Positions 48,601 to 59,074 of a DNA stretch of 64,000 bases are shown one piece after another (the first letter of the stretch is position 1; every line of letters begins with the position of its first letter). The stretch is from positions 643,608 through 707,607 of the forward strand of contig NZ_JXCA02000016.1 of assembly GCF_000828085.3 (NCBI RefSeq), in the 5' to 3' direction. Both the position numbers and the translations under genes were made by a program. The notes below the pieces were generated by a model, which worked only from the letters and a program-made list of their open reading frames with translations, was not told the DNA's origin and made no database searches. This DNA is from Scytonema tolypothrichoides VB-61278. Lineage in GTDB: Bacteria > Cyanobacteriota > Cyanobacteriia > Cyanobacteriales > Nostocaceae.

Positions 48601-50338
48601 ACGACATAACCAAGCTTTCTCTCAAAGGATCAATTGCTGGGTTCGTCACTTGAGCAAAACGCTGTTTGAAATAGTCATAAAGCAGGTGAGGTTTTTCCGA
48701 CAGCACTGCTAAAGGAATATCGTCCCCCATGCAGAAAGTTGGCTCTTTACCTTCCATCGCCATTGGCTGAATCACCATTTCCACATCTTCTGTGGTGTAA
48801 CCGAAGGCGACTTGGTGTTGCAGCAAGGCAAGTCTTTCAATTTTGTTTGTTGTGGAATGTCCATTTCCATTGACACCATTACCATTAACTGGTAAAGACT
48901 CACCACTCACTAAAGATTTGAGTTCTTGGCGGTACTGGCGCACCCATTCCCCGTATGGTCTGCTTTGGGCAATACGCTGCTTTATCTCCCAATTCTTCAG
49001 CACTTCTTGAGTTTCTAAATCCACGGCAATCATTTGCCCAGGACCAAGTCTACCTTTTTCCAGGATGTTGGCTTCGTCTATGTTCACCACTCCTGCTTCA
49101 GAAGCCACGATGATGTAGTCATCTTTGGTAATGCAGTAACGCGCTGGTCTTAAGCCATTTCGATCTAGTGTTGCACCAACTTTGCGTCCATCGCTAAACA
49201 CCAGCAATGCTGGTCCATCCCATGCTTCTTGTAGACCGCTGTAGTATTCGTAGAAATCTACTATCTCTGGGTAATTACGCAACTCTGGTTGATTCTGATA
49301 AGCCTCTGGAACCATAATCATCAAGGCTTCCAATGGGTTACGTTCAGAACGTACCAGTAACTCGAACACGTTGTCTAAAGTTGCTGAGTCACTGTTGTCA
49401 ATATAGACAAATGGCTTGAGTTCGTTGATGCGAGTCTCCTTCGGAGAGGCTGCGCCAACGCCCCACACTGGATGATCCAAACTGGCTTCTCGTGCCATCA
49501 TCCAGTTGATGTTACCTAGCAGAGTATTAATTTCGCCGTTATGAGCCAAAAGCCGCATGGGGTGAGCCAAGGGCCATTTGGGCATGGTATTAGTACTAAA
49601 GCGGCGGTGATAAACAGCAAAAGCGCTTGTGTATGACGGATTTTTTAAATCGTCATAGAAGTCTCCCAATACTGCTGAACGCACCATACCTTTGTAAACA
49701 ATTGTGCGGCTAGACAAAGAGCAGATATAAAAATCTTCTGACCAGTTGCTATTGATAGCATTGCGAATAGCTTGACCAATGCGGCGACGGGTGATATATA
49801 GTTGACGTTCCAGTTGATCTCCGCTTTTGTCTTGGGAGGCTAAGAAAATTTGTTCAATTTGAGGTTGATTTTCTCTTGCTTGTACCCCTAATAATGTTGG
49901 TTGCACTGGGACTACTCGCCAGCCCAGTACAGTTAATTTTTCAGACTCTGCGACTTCCTCAACAACTGCACGTGCTGTTTGGGCTGCTTGTGGATCTTGC
50001 GGTAAAAATATCATGCCCACAGCAGTATTTTCAGTAGAGGGAAGTTGTATCCCCCGCGTTGCAAAATCTTGTTGAAACAACGTCCAAGGTATCGCAGTCA
50101 ATATTCCCGCGCCGTCACCAGAATCTTGATCCGCACTACAACCGCCCCGATGTTCTAAACAAGTCAAAGCAGCCAACGCTTTTTCTAGTATTTCGTGATT
50201 GGCATAATTTTGGCGATGGGCGATAAAACCCACACCACAGGCATCTCGTTCTTCTACGAGCCATCTTTGTCCTTGATAGTTACACCTTGAGGAAGTATTT
50301 AATGATGTCATTTCTTGATTCATCCGTTTTCTATTCAT
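45623..50338 (-). CDS. glsF: Glutamate synthase large subunit, probably ferredoxin-dependent
   Basis: The 1571-residue enzyme transfers the amide nitrogen of glutamine to 2-oxoglutarate, completing ammonium assimilation with glutamine synthetase. A short propeptide of 33 residues precedes the catalytic Cys34 ([11 protein letters not shown]). The class II glutaminase domain is followed by the central domain, then the FMN-binding synthase domain ('[20 protein letters not shown]') with the [3Fe-4S] cysteines in '[15 protein letters not shown]'. The C-terminal GXGXG beta-helix domain has '[12 protein letters not shown]' and '[12 protein letters not shown]'. No gltD subunit gene is nearby, so the ferredoxin-dependent form is more likely than the NADPH form; a cofactor-loop comparison would decide. 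Confidence 0.95.
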   Translation of the reverse strand: MNRKRMNQEMTSLNTSSRCNYQGQRWLVEERDACGVGFIAHRQNYANHEILEKALAALTCLEHRGGCSADQDSGDGAGILTAIPWTLFQQDFATRGIQLPSTENTAVGMIFLPQDPQAAQTARAVVEEVAESEKLTVLGWRVVPVQPTLLGVQARENQPQIEQIFLASQDKSGDQLERQLYITRRRIGQAIRNAINSNWSEDFYICSLSSRTIVYKGMVRSAVLGDFYDDLKNPSYTSAFAVYHRRFSTNTMPKWPLAHPMRLLAHNGEINTLLGNINWMMAREASLDHPVWGVGAASPKETRINELKPFVYIDNSDSATLDNVFELLVRSERNPLEALMIMVPEAYQNQPELRNYPEIVDFYEYYSGLQEAWDGPALLVFSDGRKVGATLDRNGLRPARYCITKDDYIIVASEAGVVNIDEANILEKGRLGPGQMIAVDLETQEVLKNWEIKQRIAQSRPYGEWVRQYRQELKSLVSGESLPVNGNGVNGNGHSTTNKIERLALLQHQVAFGYTTEDVEMVIQPMAMEGKEPTFCMGDDIPLAVLSEKPHLLYDYFKQRFAQVTNPAIDPLRESLVMSLKVELGERGNLLQPKPEHARRIKLDSPVLLEAELEAIKLSGFATAELSTLFEIAAGPQGLKAAVQSLQLQAAESVRAGAKILILSDRISNGIDTEYTYIPPLLAVGAVHHHLIREGLRMKTSLVVETAQCWSTHHFACLIGYGAGAVCPYMTLETVRDWWFDPKTQQFMERGKITKMSLDQAIANYRKAVEGGLLKILSKMGISLLSSYQAAQIFEAIGIGSDLLQLGFYGTTSRIGGISVDELAQEVLAFHSKAFPELTTKKLVNLGFVNYRPNGEYHMNSPELAKALHKAVDGKKYDHYEVYKQYLANRPLTALRDLLDFQSDHSPISVEEVESISDIVKRFCTGGMSLGALSREAHETLAIAMNRLGGKSNSGEGGEDPVRYKILDDVDQTGHSRSLPHLKGLHNGDTATSAIKQVASGRFGVTPEYLMSAKQIEIKIAQGAKPGEGGQLPGPKVSPYIAMLRRSKPGVTLISPPPHHDIYSIEDLAQLIFDLHQINPKAQVSVKLVAEIGIGTIAAGVAKANADIIQISGHDGGTGASPLSSIKHAGSPWELGLTEVHRVLMENSLRDRVILRVDGGLKSGWDVLMGALMGAEEFGFGSIAMIAEGCIMARICHTNNCPVGVASQKEELRKRFTGMPEHVVNFFYFIAEEVRSLLARLGYRSLSELTGRADLLKLREDVHINKTAALNLNCLLQLPNTKENRTWLVHEEVHSNGVVLDDQLLADPDIQAAIRNHSSVSKTLAVVNTDRTVGTRLAGFIASQYGDNGFEGQIHLNFKGSVGQSFGAFNLPGMTLTLEGEANDYVGKGMNGGEIIIKPPANATYNPAQNVIIGNTCLYGATGGVLFARGLAGERFAVRNSNGTAVIEGAGDHCCEYMTGGVVVVLGKVGRNVAAGMTGGLAYFLDEDGLFPELVNREIVKLQRVITPGGEKQLQELIKVHAERTGSQKARMILENWQEFLPKFWQLVPPSEAESPQANPQAVEEKQLSSV

Positions 50339-51416
50339 AGACTGTCCCTGAGGCCTTGGTTACGATTTTTACGACTTCTTTGTTGGGAAAATTTTGCTAA
50401 ATCACAATGAAGAGATATGGATATGGAGAAAAACAGCATGACTGAAAAATTAGGAAAAAAAATTTTAACTTAGGGTTCTATTTTGCTTACCCCGTGTTAA
50501 AATCATCTCGTTATTTTTGTGTTGATGCTGAGTTAAGGAGACGACTTTTGCCCCAGCAATGTTTTGTTTATAGTTCTATTCCTCAAATTCTCAGATTTTC
50601 GACGACGAAGGCTAGTTTCCAGGTCTAGGCTTGTGTCGCTTGCCTGAAATACATCTCAACATATGTCTTCACGACTTTTATATCTACAATTATCGTTAAT
50701 TTGGTAACAAAATCAGCGTATTACACTATAGACTCATTTGACAATTCCTATCCATCTATCCTATGTCTCCTTAGGTTTTCTAAATTTTTAAGCTCCTTGT
50801 CGTCAATTGTGTTGTTAGCAGCATGATTTCACTTGCATTAAGCCTGTGATCCAGCATGAGAAATCCCATCACTTCAGTTTTGGCAACTAAAGCTGCTGTG
50901 TATCACGAGCACTCGTGTAACCTCGCACTCGTCCTGATTGATAGTTGTACTAAAACAAATTTTTGGTTGTTTTCAAGAGATAAAAAGCCCATATATACAA
51001 TATCACATCCCGTTCGAGAGCAAAACTCATGTCATTCTTTTTTGATTTTGATAACTAAAGTACTTAGCTTTTCTGTTAAAAGTGGATGACGGGTACGAGG
51101 TATTGAGTATATTAAGTTATACAAAATTTTCCCTATACTCAAAAGCAATACGATAACAAGGCTGTGCCTGATAACGAGAACGAAAGCTATACCCTCAATT
51201 GAATGCTTTAACAGTTATCAGCTATCAAGTACCAGTCGCAGTTATCAGTTACCAAGTTAACGTGGGTCAAGAAATCGCTGCGTAGGTAGCTGTTCACTGC
51301 TCACTGGTTTAAGATTGTTTTTACCAAGTAAATTGCGAATTATGGGAGAAGTACCAACTTCAAAATGCCAACAACATTGCAGTGCTACTGTCAATAAAAG
51401 CAATGGCAGGTACGTC
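50339..51416. other. About 1 kb divergent promoter region
   Basis: This spacer lies between the divergent glutamate synthase and phosphodiester glycosidase-like genes. A 77-codon open frame at 50856-51089 has no recognisable features. Imperfect heptamer-like 'cagttatca' repeats occur near 51203-51258. I looked for an NtcA site (GTA, eight bases, TAC) near the glutamate synthase start and saw no convincing one. Confidence 0.5.
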
Positions 51417-53480
51417 ATGGTTTTTGTGTCACCAATACTTGTGACACTACTGTGCTTAATAGCGACTGGTATGAATGCAAAAGCGCAGTTCTTGTTAAAA
51501 ACTGAGAAAAAGACAGACAAACACAGGGACATAGAGACTTCTCCTCGTTTCTTCGTCTCTCGACAGCAGTTTGCTCAAAAAAAGCAACCACCACAGGGGG
51601 GTACTTCCTCTGTGAGTTCTTTTGAGCAACTATTACCTCCACCTCCTGCAATAGCCGGGGTAATTTCCTATGGTAACGAAATTTCTCTCAATGGTCGCAT
51701 TTTTTCTGGAGCTTGGTTGCAGCAACGGGAAAAAACAGGCTCGTTGAGTATTCATCTGAGTGATGGAGCAGTCAGGCAATTATTCGGGATAGATTTGTTA
51801 GATAGCAGCAATCCAGACAAACAACCAATACAGTGGTTTTCATCTCACACAAAGCCACTAGTGTTAAGCAGTTTACTAACAAATGGATATCGATATTTAG
51901 ACGTTACGAATTTCGCAAAAACTGCCCAATGGCAGATGCAAGTCGTAAATAACACGTTAGTCGTGACAACACCAAGCGCAAAAGTCACAAATATTTCTCA
52001 GGATAAGCAAGTTGTGGGCGATGGCGATCGCATTATCGTAGCTTTAGATCGCCCAACTCTCTGGCAAATCACACAAGGGCTAAGCGTTAAAAAACCTCAA
52101 CCTCAAATAGAGGAGGAGGGAAATTCCTCTACACAACTGTCCTCCTCACCCCCACGTTCTTCCTCCCCACCAAATAAAGAGTGGATCATTACCCTGGATG
52201 GAATAGCCAATCCAGTATTGATAGAACGTTACACTCCTGCAAATACAGTAGAAGAACTAGACAATTCCAAATTCTCCTCTCCCTCATCCCCACCACTCAT
52301 CCAACAGGTAGAAGTCGTCAACAACCAAACGATCATCCATCTGGGCGTTCCTGTCGGTTTAACTCCTCGGATCAGCACTGTAGCGAACCCGAACCGTCTG
52401 ATCATTGAAATTCGACCGGATGCAATGGTGGAAAAAAATATTACATGGGCACCAGGGTTAAATTGGCGACAGCGGTTTGTAAACTTAGGCAAAGAACGCT
52501 TTCCGATTGTGTGGTTAGAAATTAATCCCCGTACCTCCGGAATAAAATTAAAACCTATCACGACAACGACTAATACCTTGGTAGGTACTGCTCCTTTGAT
52601 TCAAACTGCACAACAATACTCAGCAGTCGCGGCAATTAACGGTGGTTATTTTAACCGTAATAATCAATTACCTCTGGGTGCGATTCGTCGGGATGGTGTG
52701 TGGTTATCAAGTCCAATTCTGAACCGAGGAGCGATCGCCTGGAATGATTCTGGGCAATTTTACATTGGTCGTCTCAACTTGGTGGAAACTTTGGTAGGTA
52801 ACAACAATGTACAGTTGCCGATTTTAACTCTCAATAGTGGCTATGTTCAGAGTGGTATTGCCCGTTATACCACTGCGTGGGGAGCAAACTATACTCCTTT
52901 AACTGACAATGAAATCATTCTTGTTGTCCAGAAAAACCAAATTATCAATCAGCTAACAGCAGGTAAAGGTGGTGAAATTGCCGTCCCAATACCACAAGAT
53001 GGCTATTTACTAACATTACGCGGTAACACTACGAGCAATGCTGCTACCTTACCTGTTGGCTCGTCTATAACAATAAAAAGTTTCACTGCTCCTGTAGCTT
53101 TTAGCGGTTACTCCCAGATTGTAGGAGCAGGACCACTCCTACTGCAAAATCGTCAAATAGTCCTTGATGGCAAGAGCGAAAAATTTAGCAACGCCTTTAT
53201 TACTCAAAAGGCTATTCGCAGTGGTATCTGTACAACAACCACAGGAAATCTGATTATTGCGGCTATACACAATCGTGTTGACGGTGGGGGACCTACCTTA
53301 GCAGAACATGCCCAACTCATGCAGCTTTTAGGCTGCGTCGATGCTCTTAATTTGGATGGTGGTAGTTCTACTAGTCTTTACTTAGGAGGACAATTGCTTG
53401 ATCGTTCCCCTAATACTGTTGCTCGCGTTCACAACGGTATTGGTATATTCTTACCGCTGCCTGGAGTCCAGAGGAAGTAG
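51417..53480 (+). CDS. Secreted phosphodiester glycosidase (NAGPA-domain) protein
   Basis: I choose the ATG at 51417 because the product then begins with a good signal peptide (MVFVSPILVTLLCLIATGMN, then AKA). An ATG at 51342 would add 25 residues in front of it. The 687-residue protein has a Pro/Ser-rich, beta-type N-terminal half resembling an AMIN-like or copper amine oxidase-type region (for example 'QTIIHLGVPVGLTPRIS'). The NAGPA/DUF2233 domain in the last 330 residues has 'AAINGGYFNRNNQLPLGAIR' and the conserved 'ALNLDGGSSTSLYLGG'. Family members cleave phosphodiester-linked sugars; the substrate in cyanobacteria is not known. It is a single gene. Confidence 0.82.
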   Translation: MVFVSPILVTLLCLIATGMNAKAQFLLKTEKKTDKHRDIETSPRFFVSRQQFAQKKQPPQGGTSSVSSFEQLLPPPPAIAGVISYGNEISLNGRIFSGAWLQQREKTGSLSIHLSDGAVRQLFGIDLLDSSNPDKQPIQWFSSHTKPLVLSSLLTNGYRYLDVTNFAKTAQWQMQVVNNTLVVTTPSAKVTNISQDKQVVGDGDRIIVALDRPTLWQITQGLSVKKPQPQIEEEGNSSTQLSSSPPRSSSPPNKEWIITLDGIANPVLIERYTPANTVEELDNSKFSSPSSPPLIQQVEVVNNQTIIHLGVPVGLTPRISTVANPNRLIIEIRPDAMVEKNITWAPGLNWRQRFVNLGKERFPIVWLEINPRTSGIKLKPITTTTNTLVGTAPLIQTAQQYSAVAAINGGYFNRNNQLPLGAIRRDGVWLSSPILNRGAIAWNDSGQFYIGRLNLVETLVGNNNVQLPILTLNSGYVQSGIARYTTAWGANYTPLTDNEIILVVQKNQIINQLTAGKGGEIAVPIPQDGYLLTLRGNTTSNAATLPVGSSITIKSFTAPVAFSGYSQIVGAGPLLLQNRQIVLDGKSEKFSNAFITQKAIRSGICTTTTGNLIIAAIHNRVDGGGPTLAEHAQLMQLLGCVDALNLDGGSSTSLYLGGQLLDRSPNTVARVHNGIGIFLPLPGVQRK

Positions 53481-53576
53481 TCTTAACGTTTAACAGTGAA
53501 GAAAACTTGTTTTGAAGGTAAAAGATTCAAGCAGCTACGCTTCGCTAATACCCTGCGCGATTTTTATGATGGGGAT

Positions 53577-53653
53577 TTCCCTATTCCCTATTCCCTATTC
53601 TCTATTCCCTGTTCCCTATTCCCTATTCCCTGTTCCCTGTTCCCTGTTCCCTC
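53577..53653. repeat. Eleven-unit heptamer tandem repeat
   Basis: Eleven consecutive 7-bp units run from 53577, mostly TTCCCTA then TTCCCTG, with one TTCTCTA and a final TTCCCTC. They are the complement of the AGGGAAC repeats at 34611. Open frames crossing them (with Pro-Ile-Pro-Tyr-Ser type repeats) are artefacts. The rest of 53481-53875 holds no gene. Confidence 0.9.
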
Positions 53654-53875
53654 TTTTAACTTTAAAGTTGAGAATAAGTTGCCACGTGACTTAATGAAGA
53701 CTTGGTATAGACACACTAGTTTCAGAGGTGATTGATAACACTCCCCCACCTGAGGCGTGTTATCTTTGCCAGAGGTGGCGTGGATTGCTGATCTCCACCT
53801 TTGCAACATCACGCCTTGTCTTTTTCAATGATTCAAGAGCACTGACAGTCTGTTGTGTCATAACACGAGGTAAAT

Positions 53876-54304
53876 ATGGCTCAAATTCAAGAAGCAACAC
53901 AAACTAACACATTGCCCCTTCCCCCATCTGTCACGCCAAGAGGTGTCGCTGCAACTGAGCTTCGTCCCTGGGGTTCATTTACCGTTTTAGAAGAAGGGCG
54001 TGGATACAAAATTAAGCGTATTGAAGTTAAGCCTGGACACCGCCTCAGCTTGCAAATGCACCACCACCGTAGCGAACATTGGATTGTCGTTTGTGGTACT
54101 GCCAAAGTTGTCTGTGGTGATGAAGAAATTTTCCTCAGCAATAATCAGTCAACCTACGTACCGCAGTGTACAGCTCATCGATTAGAAAATCCTGGTGTGA
54201 TTCCTTTGGTGTTAATTGAAGTTCAAAATGGAGAATATTTAGGAGAAGATGATATTGTGCGTTACCAAGACGACTACGCCCGCGTTCAAGAGAAAAATCA
54301 ATAA
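53876..54304 (+). CDS. Cupin protein, type II mannose-6-phosphate isomerase C-terminal-like
   Basis: The 142-residue protein is a single cupin domain with the pattern of the C-terminal isomerase part of bifunctional GDP-mannose enzymes: 'RPWGSFTVLEEGRGYKIKRI', 'PGHRLSLQMHHHRSEHWIVV' (metal His cluster) and 'YVPQCTAHRLENPG'. It lacks the nucleotidyltransferase half, so it is a stand-alone version, common in cyanobacteria. It may isomerise mannose-6-phosphate and fructose-6-phosphate, feeding GDP-mannose for glycans; activity is inferred. It stands alone, with a terminator 200 bases downstream. Confidence 0.85.
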   Translation: MAQIQEATQTNTLPLPPSVTPRGVAATELRPWGSFTVLEEGRGYKIKRIEVKPGHRLSLQMHHHRSEHWIVVCGTAKVVCGDEEIFLSNNQSTYVPQCTAHRLENPGVIPLVLIEVQNGEYLGEDDIVRYQDDYARVQEKNQ

Positions 54305-54507
54305 TAGCTTTATCAAAGCATGAATTGAACATATGCTTGTTACTCCCTTCCCACTTCTTAATTACCTCTGACAGCGAAACCTATATTCTGGTGCGATCTA
54401 TTGCGCCTTGTGTGGTTTTAAAATCAGTAATCTTTTGGCGGGAAAGGAGTAGGCAGTTCCGGCTGAAATAAGCAACAAGCAAAAGTTAGACAAAATATGC
54501 TATTTTT

Positions 54508-54541
54508 AAAAAACTCGGTTTCTTGAAGAAACCGAGTTTTT
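54508..54541. terminator. Bidirectional intrinsic terminator
   Basis: A long stem, AAAACTCGGTTTCTT with AAGAAACCGAGTTTT, has A runs on one side and T runs on the other, so it can end transcription in either direction. It is placed after the cupin gene and 34 bases before the HesB/IscA-like gene. Confidence 0.85.
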
Positions 54542-54575
54542 CATTGATAGGTTTTTAAATCGCTTTGTCGCTTTT

Positions 54576-54962
54576 ATGATCCAATTGAGTCCATCTGCCG
54601 CAAATGAAATCAGGCGATTAAAATCAAAGCAACACCCAAATGTCTTGTTTCGTTTGGCTGTTAAACCTGGAGGTTGCTCTGGATGGTATTATGATATGTC
54701 CTTTGAACAAGGACTACAAGTTGGCGATGACCCAGAAGGCAGCGCTCTCAAGGGTGATGCTGCTTTGATGCCGTCCCAAAGGAACGAACGCATTTTTGAG
54801 TGTTATGATATTCAAATTGTCATAGATGCTGAAAGCTTAAAATACGTCAATGAGTTGACTGTAGACTATTCAGAGGATTTGATGGGCGGTGGCTTTCGCT
54901 TCTACAATCCCATATCTAATGGGACTTGTGGATGTGGTAGCTCTTTTTCTACAACTCAATGA
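54576..54962 (+). CDS. HesB/IscA-family iron-sulfur assembly protein
   Basis: The 128-residue protein has the A-type carrier pattern with the three family cysteines: Cys34 in 'KPGGCSGWYYDMSF', and Cys118 and Cys120 in 'GTCGCGSSFS'. Such proteins hand iron-sulfur clusters to target enzymes in the cytoplasm. It has an insertion around residues 45-70 (GDDPEGSALKGDAALM) not found in short bacterial IscA. It precedes the ribosomal operon by 96 bases, but a strong promoter between them suggests separate transcripts. Confidence 0.85.
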   Translation: MIQLSPSAANEIRRLKSKQHPNVLFRLAVKPGGCSGWYYDMSFEQGLQVGDDPEGSALKGDAALMPSQRNERIFECYDIQIVIDAESLKYVNELTVDYSEDLMGGGFRFYNPISNGTCGCGSSFSTTQ

Positions 54963-54979
54963 CTAATTCACAAACAAGT

Positions 54980-55009
54980 TTGACACAAAAGCACAAAAAA
55001 AGATATAAT
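54980..55009 (+). promoter_or_regulatory. Near-consensus sigma-70-type promoter for the str operon
   Basis: TTGACA (54980-54985) and TATAAT (55004-55009) are both perfect hexamers, 18 bases apart, and lie 50 bases upstream of the rpsL ATG. This is as good a housekeeping promoter as sequence can show. Confidence 0.85.
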
Positions 55010-55058
55010 TAGGATTTGTAAAAACTTAGACTAAAGGCAGCTTCTCGCGCTGTAACTC

Positions 55059-55436
55059 ATGCCAACCATACAGCAGCTAATACGTAACGAACGCGAACAA
55101 GCGCGTCAGAAAACCAAGTCCCCAGCTCTCAAGCAATGCCCTCAACGTCGGGGCGTTTGTACTAGAGTATATACGACCACACCGAAAAAGCCAAACTCAG
55201 CTCTACGTAAAGTCGCAAGGGTAAGGTTAACCTCTGGATTTGAAGTGACAGCTTACATTCCAGGCATTGGTCATAACTTGCAAGAACACTCTGTTGTGAT
55301 GATTCGCGGCGGTCGTGTTAAGGACTTACCAGGCGTGAGATACCACATTGTCCGTGGAACTTTAGATACAGCCGGAGTCAAAGACCGCAAGCAAGGTCGT
55401 TCCAAGTATGGAACTAAGCGTGCTAAAGCTAAATAG
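55059..55436 (+). CDS. rpsL: 30S ribosomal protein S12
   Basis: The 125-residue protein is S12, part of the decoding centre of the small subunit. The conserved '[20 protein letters not shown]' (37-56) and '[17 protein letters not shown]' are intact. Lys43 and the Lys in Gly-Arg-Val-Lys-Asp, sites of streptomycin-resistance changes in other bacteria, are wild type. It starts the str operon after a near-consensus promoter. The next gene, rpsG, is 903 bases away, an unusually long gap. Confidence 0.98.
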   Translation: MPTIQQLIRNEREQARQKTKSPALKQCPQRRGVCTRVYTTTPKKPNSALRKVARVRLTSGFEVTAYIPGIGHNLQEHSVVMIRGGRVKDLPGVRYHIVRGTLDTAGVKDRKQGRSKYGTKRAKAK

Positions 55437-55639
55437 AATAGCTATGAGTCATCAATCCTCTAGACACCGACGGACACTTTGCCTAACTTGAGTAACCTCC
55501 TGAGTTTGCAAGTGTTTTGCGTAGAACTGCTTCTTCTTAACGGTAGCTTTCCCTACGACCCGAGGAGTCTACAAATCGTCAATAGCACAGGACATAGCAA
55601 TTGGCTTTGCTAAGTGAAATCAAGCACTATGTTCTGTCT

Positions 55640-56103
55640 AGTAGTTTATGATTTACAACAGAGAACTTTTTGGCACAAATTTGAGTGAGATTTCGTTGCT
55701 TAAGCAGGAAGTCTTGTTCTTAGAAATGAGTTTGTGTTTGCGCCAAACTTGGCTGAGAGTCGGGATAAAAGCGCGATAAAATTTTCTGGTAACACCCATC
55801 GGTCGGTCAGGCAGACGAGGCGTGAAACTGGTACAGAAAGTCTAGCAGGACTGTTAACTGTATCTACCGATGTAAAGCTCAAAGTACGCGCAACTCCATA
55901 TCGTCTCGGGGTACTAGGTGGACGTTAAATGAAAGGACCTGCTAACTCGATCTGGCGGGGACGGGTGAAAATGCTAGTTTTGCTCGTCTAGTTAAGAGGG
56001 GATAAAGCAGGAAGTTCTAGGAGACAACTCTTAGAATCCTCAACGAAACCTTCGGCACGTCTTTGACGAACAGCCTTCAAACTCCTTAGGGAGGATGTCA
56101 AAA
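55640..56103 (+). ncRNA. Candidate structured RNA (possible stand-alone HEARO/omega-RNA) between rpsL and rpsG
   Basis: The 903-bp spacer (55437-56339) holds no convincing protein gene. From about 55640 the sequence becomes G-rich and hairpin-rich. The clearest stem pairs GTTCTAGGAG (56014-56023) with CTCTTAGAAT (56028-56037) over an ACAA loop, allowing two G-U pairs, and a CTCC/GGAG hairpin follows at 56082-56093 before 'GGATGTCAAA'. This 'gaagttctaggag...ctcttagaat' module resembles, from memory, the 3' part of RNAs linked to IscB/IsrB (HEARO, omega-RNA), which also occur without a nuclease gene. No IscB-like frame is present. The 64-codon frame at 55734-55928 (ending LGVLGGR) may be an annotation artefact of the same element. 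The boundaries are guesses. Confidence 0.4.
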
Positions 56104-56339
56104 AATCAACACCAAGAGCAATAGTGTATTGCTAGTGAGAGTTGAATCAGTAGGGTCAGTCACAGTATATAATTTTGTCGCTTCCTCTCGTTAAGGACAG
56201 CATTTTTTGTCAGTCAGTGTAGCTGCAATCGCAGTGAAACTTCTGAAAAAAATTGGACGGTGGCATTTAGCGTTGAGAAATGCCGGTGTTCGATAACATA
56301 TAGCATGTAGTCTCCCGATTCAGAATTAAAGGTTTAAGT

Positions 56340-56810
56340 ATGTCTCGTCGTGGTGTTATTAAAAAGCGTCCGGTTCCACCGGACTCTGTATACAACAGTC
56401 GCCTCATCAGCATGATAACTAGGCGGATTATGCGTCATGGCAAAAAATCTCTCGCCTCACGCATTGTTTATGCTGCTATGAAAACAATAGAAGAACGGAT
56501 TGGTGGCGATCCGTTAGAAACCTTTGAAAAAGCTGTGCGCAATGCAACACCTTTAGTAGAAGTCAAAGCTCGTCGAGTCGGTGGGGCAACCTACCAAGTC
56601 CCAATGGAAGTGCGTGCAGAACGAGGTACAAGCTTAGCACTACGTTGGTTAGTACAGTTTTCCAGACAACGTCCAGGTCGGACAATGGCAAGCAAACTGG
56701 CAAATGAATTAATGGATGCTGCAAACGAAAGCGGAAACGCGATTCGCAAACGTGAAGAAACGCACCGCATGGCAGAAGCAAACAAAGCCTTTGCTCATTA
56801 TCGCTATTAA
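56340..56810 (+). CDS. rpsG: 30S ribosomal protein S7
   Basis: The 156-residue S7 nucleates assembly of the small-subunit head. '[20 protein letters not shown]' is the usual cyanobacterial start, and '[12 protein letters not shown]' and '[19 protein letters not shown]' are family blocks. It lies downstream of rpsL across an unusual 0.9 kb insertion and 163 bases upstream of fusA. If the insertion terminates transcription, it would need its own promoter. Confidence 0.98.
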   Translation: MSRRGVIKKRPVPPDSVYNSRLISMITRRIMRHGKKSLASRIVYAAMKTIEERIGGDPLETFEKAVRNATPLVEVKARRVGGATYQVPMEVRAERGTSLALRWLVQFSRQRPGRTMASKLANELMDAANESGNAIRKREETHRMAEANKAFAHYRY

Positions 56811-56973
56811 TGCAAAGACGCGCATGGCGCGTCTTTACAAAGGTGATATATCGTGACTGTAGCGCAATGTAATGTATATTTACTTAGGAAAAGACGGTTT
56901 TCCGTAAGAGTATAATATCTTAACAAAGTGTAATATACAAGATATCATGAGGCGAAAACTATAGGAGGCAGCT

Positions 56974-59052
56974 GTGGCACGTACGAACCCGCTAGAGAGA
57001 GTACGCAATATAGGTATTGCGGCGCATATAGATGCGGGCAAAACAACGACAACAGAGAGAATATTATTTTACTCTGGGATAATTCATAAAATTGGTGAGG
57101 TTCACGAAGGAACCGCTGTAACAGACTGGATGGAACAAGAGCGAGAGCGGGGAATTACCATCACTGCTGCTGCTATTAGTACCACTTGGAAAAATCATCA
57201 AATTAACATTATTGATACTCCAGGGCACGTAGACTTCACGATTGAAGTGGAACGTTCCATGCGGGTACTGGATGGTGTGATTACAGTTTTATGTTCTGTA
57301 GGTGGCGTGCAGCCCCAAACAGAAACCGTGTGGCGTCAGGCAGATCGCTATAAAGTGCCTCGCATTGTTTTTGTCAACAAGATGGATCGCACTGGCGCGA
57401 ACTTCTACAAAGTTTATGACCAGGTGCGCGATCGCCTGCGGGCAAATGCTATTCCCATTCAGTTACCTATTGGCAGCGAAACCGACTTCAAAGGTATTGT
57501 TGACCTGGTGCGGATGCGTGCATACATCTACACGAACGACCAAGGAACAGATATCCAGGATACAGAAATCCCCGAAGATATGATGGGTCAGGTTGAAGAA
57601 TACCGCACCAAACTGATTGAGGCGGTAGCAGAGACAAGTGATGACCTGATGACCAAGTACTTCGAGGGCGAGGAATTGACCGAAGAGGAAATCCGCACAG
57701 CTCTGCGTAAAGGCACCGTTGCAGGTACTATTGTGCCAATGCTTTGTGGTTCGGCATTCAAGAACAAAGGCGTACAGCTGTTGTTGGATGGGGTCGTAGA
57801 TTATCTGCCAGCACCAATTGATGTACCACCAATTCAAGGTACACTGCCAAATGGTGAAGCCGTCGAACGCCATGCCGACGACAACGAACCACTATCCGCT
57901 CTTGCCTTCAAGATTATGGCTGACCCCTACGGTCGCCTGACTTTCGTTCGTGTTTATTCTGGTGTTCTCAAGAAGGGCAGCTATGTCCTTAATGCCACTA
58001 AGAGCAAGAAAGAACGGATTTCTCGCTTAGTCGTTTTGAGAGCAGATGACAGAATTGACGTAGAAGAACTGCGGGCTGGCGATTTAGGAGCCGCTTTGGG
58101 ATTGAAAGATACCTTGACAGGTGACACACTTTCTGATGATGGGTCACCAGTTATTCTGGAATCTCTGTTCATTCCTGAGCCTGTTATCTCGGTAGCGGTT
58201 GAACCCAAAACCAAGAATGATATGGACAAACTGTCCAAGGCTCTGCAATCTCTGTCAGAAGAAGACCCCACCTTCCGCGTTAACGTCGATCCGGAAACTA
58301 ACCAAACTGTGATTGCAGGAATGGGAGAGTTACACCTGGAAATTCTGGTAGACCGGATGTTACGCGAATTCAAAGTGGAAGCGAATGTTGGTGCGCCACA
58401 AGTTGCTTACCGCGAAACAATTCGCAAGCCTGTTAACAGAGTTGAAGGTAAATTCATCCGTCAAAGTGGTGGTAAAGGTCAGTACGGTCACGTTGTGATC
58501 GACTTAGAACCAGGACAACCAGGAACCGGCTTTGAATTCGTTTCTAAAATTGTTGGCGGTGTCGTACCTAAAGAGTACATTGGACCCGCAGAACAGGGAA
58601 TGAAAGAAAGCTGCGAATCAGGTGTTCTTGCTGGATATCCACTGATTGATGTCAAAGCAACGCTGGTTGATGGGTCATACCACGATGTAGACTCTTCAGA
58701 AATGGCTTTCAAAATCGCTGGCTCAATGGCGATGAAGGAAGCTGTGATGAAAGCAGCACCCGTCCTGTTAGAGCCTATGATGAAAGTTGAGGTAGAAGTT
58801 CCCGAAAACTTCCTTGGGGATGTGATGGGGGATCTCAATTCCCGTCGTGGGCAAATTGAGGGGATGGGATCTGAGCAGGGTCTTGCCAAAGTGACTGCGA
58901 AAGTCCCATTGGCAGAAATGTTTGGCTACGCTACTGATATCAGATCAAAGACCCAAGGTCGGGGCGTCTTTTCAATGGAGTTTAGCAACTATGAAGAAGT
59001 GCCTCGCAACGTGGCTGAGGCAATCATAGCTAAAAGCAAAGGGAACGGTTAG
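56974..59052 (+). CDS. fusA: Translation elongation factor G
   Basis: The 692-residue GTPase translocates the ribosome along mRNA. The GTG at 56974 is set by AGGAGG seven bases upstream (56963-56968). G1 '[14 protein letters not shown]' (17-30), G3 'DTPGHVDF' and G4 'NKMDR' are intact, and domains II-V follow at normal length. Three cyanobacterial paralogues of EF-G are known, but its place in the str operon marks this as the main one. A TATAAT-like element near 56920 could be an extra promoter. Confidence 0.98.
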   Translation: MARTNPLERVRNIGIAAHIDAGKTTTTERILFYSGIIHKIGEVHEGTAVTDWMEQERERGITITAAAISTTWKNHQINIIDTPGHVDFTIEVERSMRVLDGVITVLCSVGGVQPQTETVWRQADRYKVPRIVFVNKMDRTGANFYKVYDQVRDRLRANAIPIQLPIGSETDFKGIVDLVRMRAYIYTNDQGTDIQDTEIPEDMMGQVEEYRTKLIEAVAETSDDLMTKYFEGEELTEEEIRTALRKGTVAGTIVPMLCGSAFKNKGVQLLLDGVVDYLPAPIDVPPIQGTLPNGEAVERHADDNEPLSALAFKIMADPYGRLTFVRVYSGVLKKGSYVLNATKSKKERISRLVVLRADDRIDVEELRAGDLGAALGLKDTLTGDTLSDDGSPVILESLFIPEPVISVAVEPKTKNDMDKLSKALQSLSEEDPTFRVNVDPETNQTVIAGMGELHLEILVDRMLREFKVEANVGAPQVAYRETIRKPVNRVEGKFIRQSGGKGQYGHVVIDLEPGQPGTGFEFVSKIVGGVVPKEYIGPAEQGMKESCESGVLAGYPLIDVKATLVDGSYHDVDSSEMAFKIAGSMAMKEAVMKAAPVLLEPMMKVEVEVPENFLGDVMGDLNSRRGQIEGMGSEQGLAKVTAKVPLAEMFGYATDIRSKTQGRGVFSMEFSNYEEVPRNVAEAIIAKSKGNG

Positions 59053-59074
59053 TTAGTAAAGGAAATTAGCATTA

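Noticed and set aside
50339-51416. Possible NtcA site upstream of glutamate synthase
   Set aside because: No GTA-N8-TAC with a suitably placed -10 element was found near the start codon.
53496-53735. Open frame with Pro-Tyr-Ser-Leu-Phe repeats
   Set aside because: It is a read-through of the heptamer tandem repeat; all three frames give such repeats.
55734-55928. 64-codon open frame between rpsL and rpsG ending LGVLGGR
   Set aside because: No ribosome site, both strands open over the same segment, and the sequence folds as RNA; treated as part of the candidate structured RNA.
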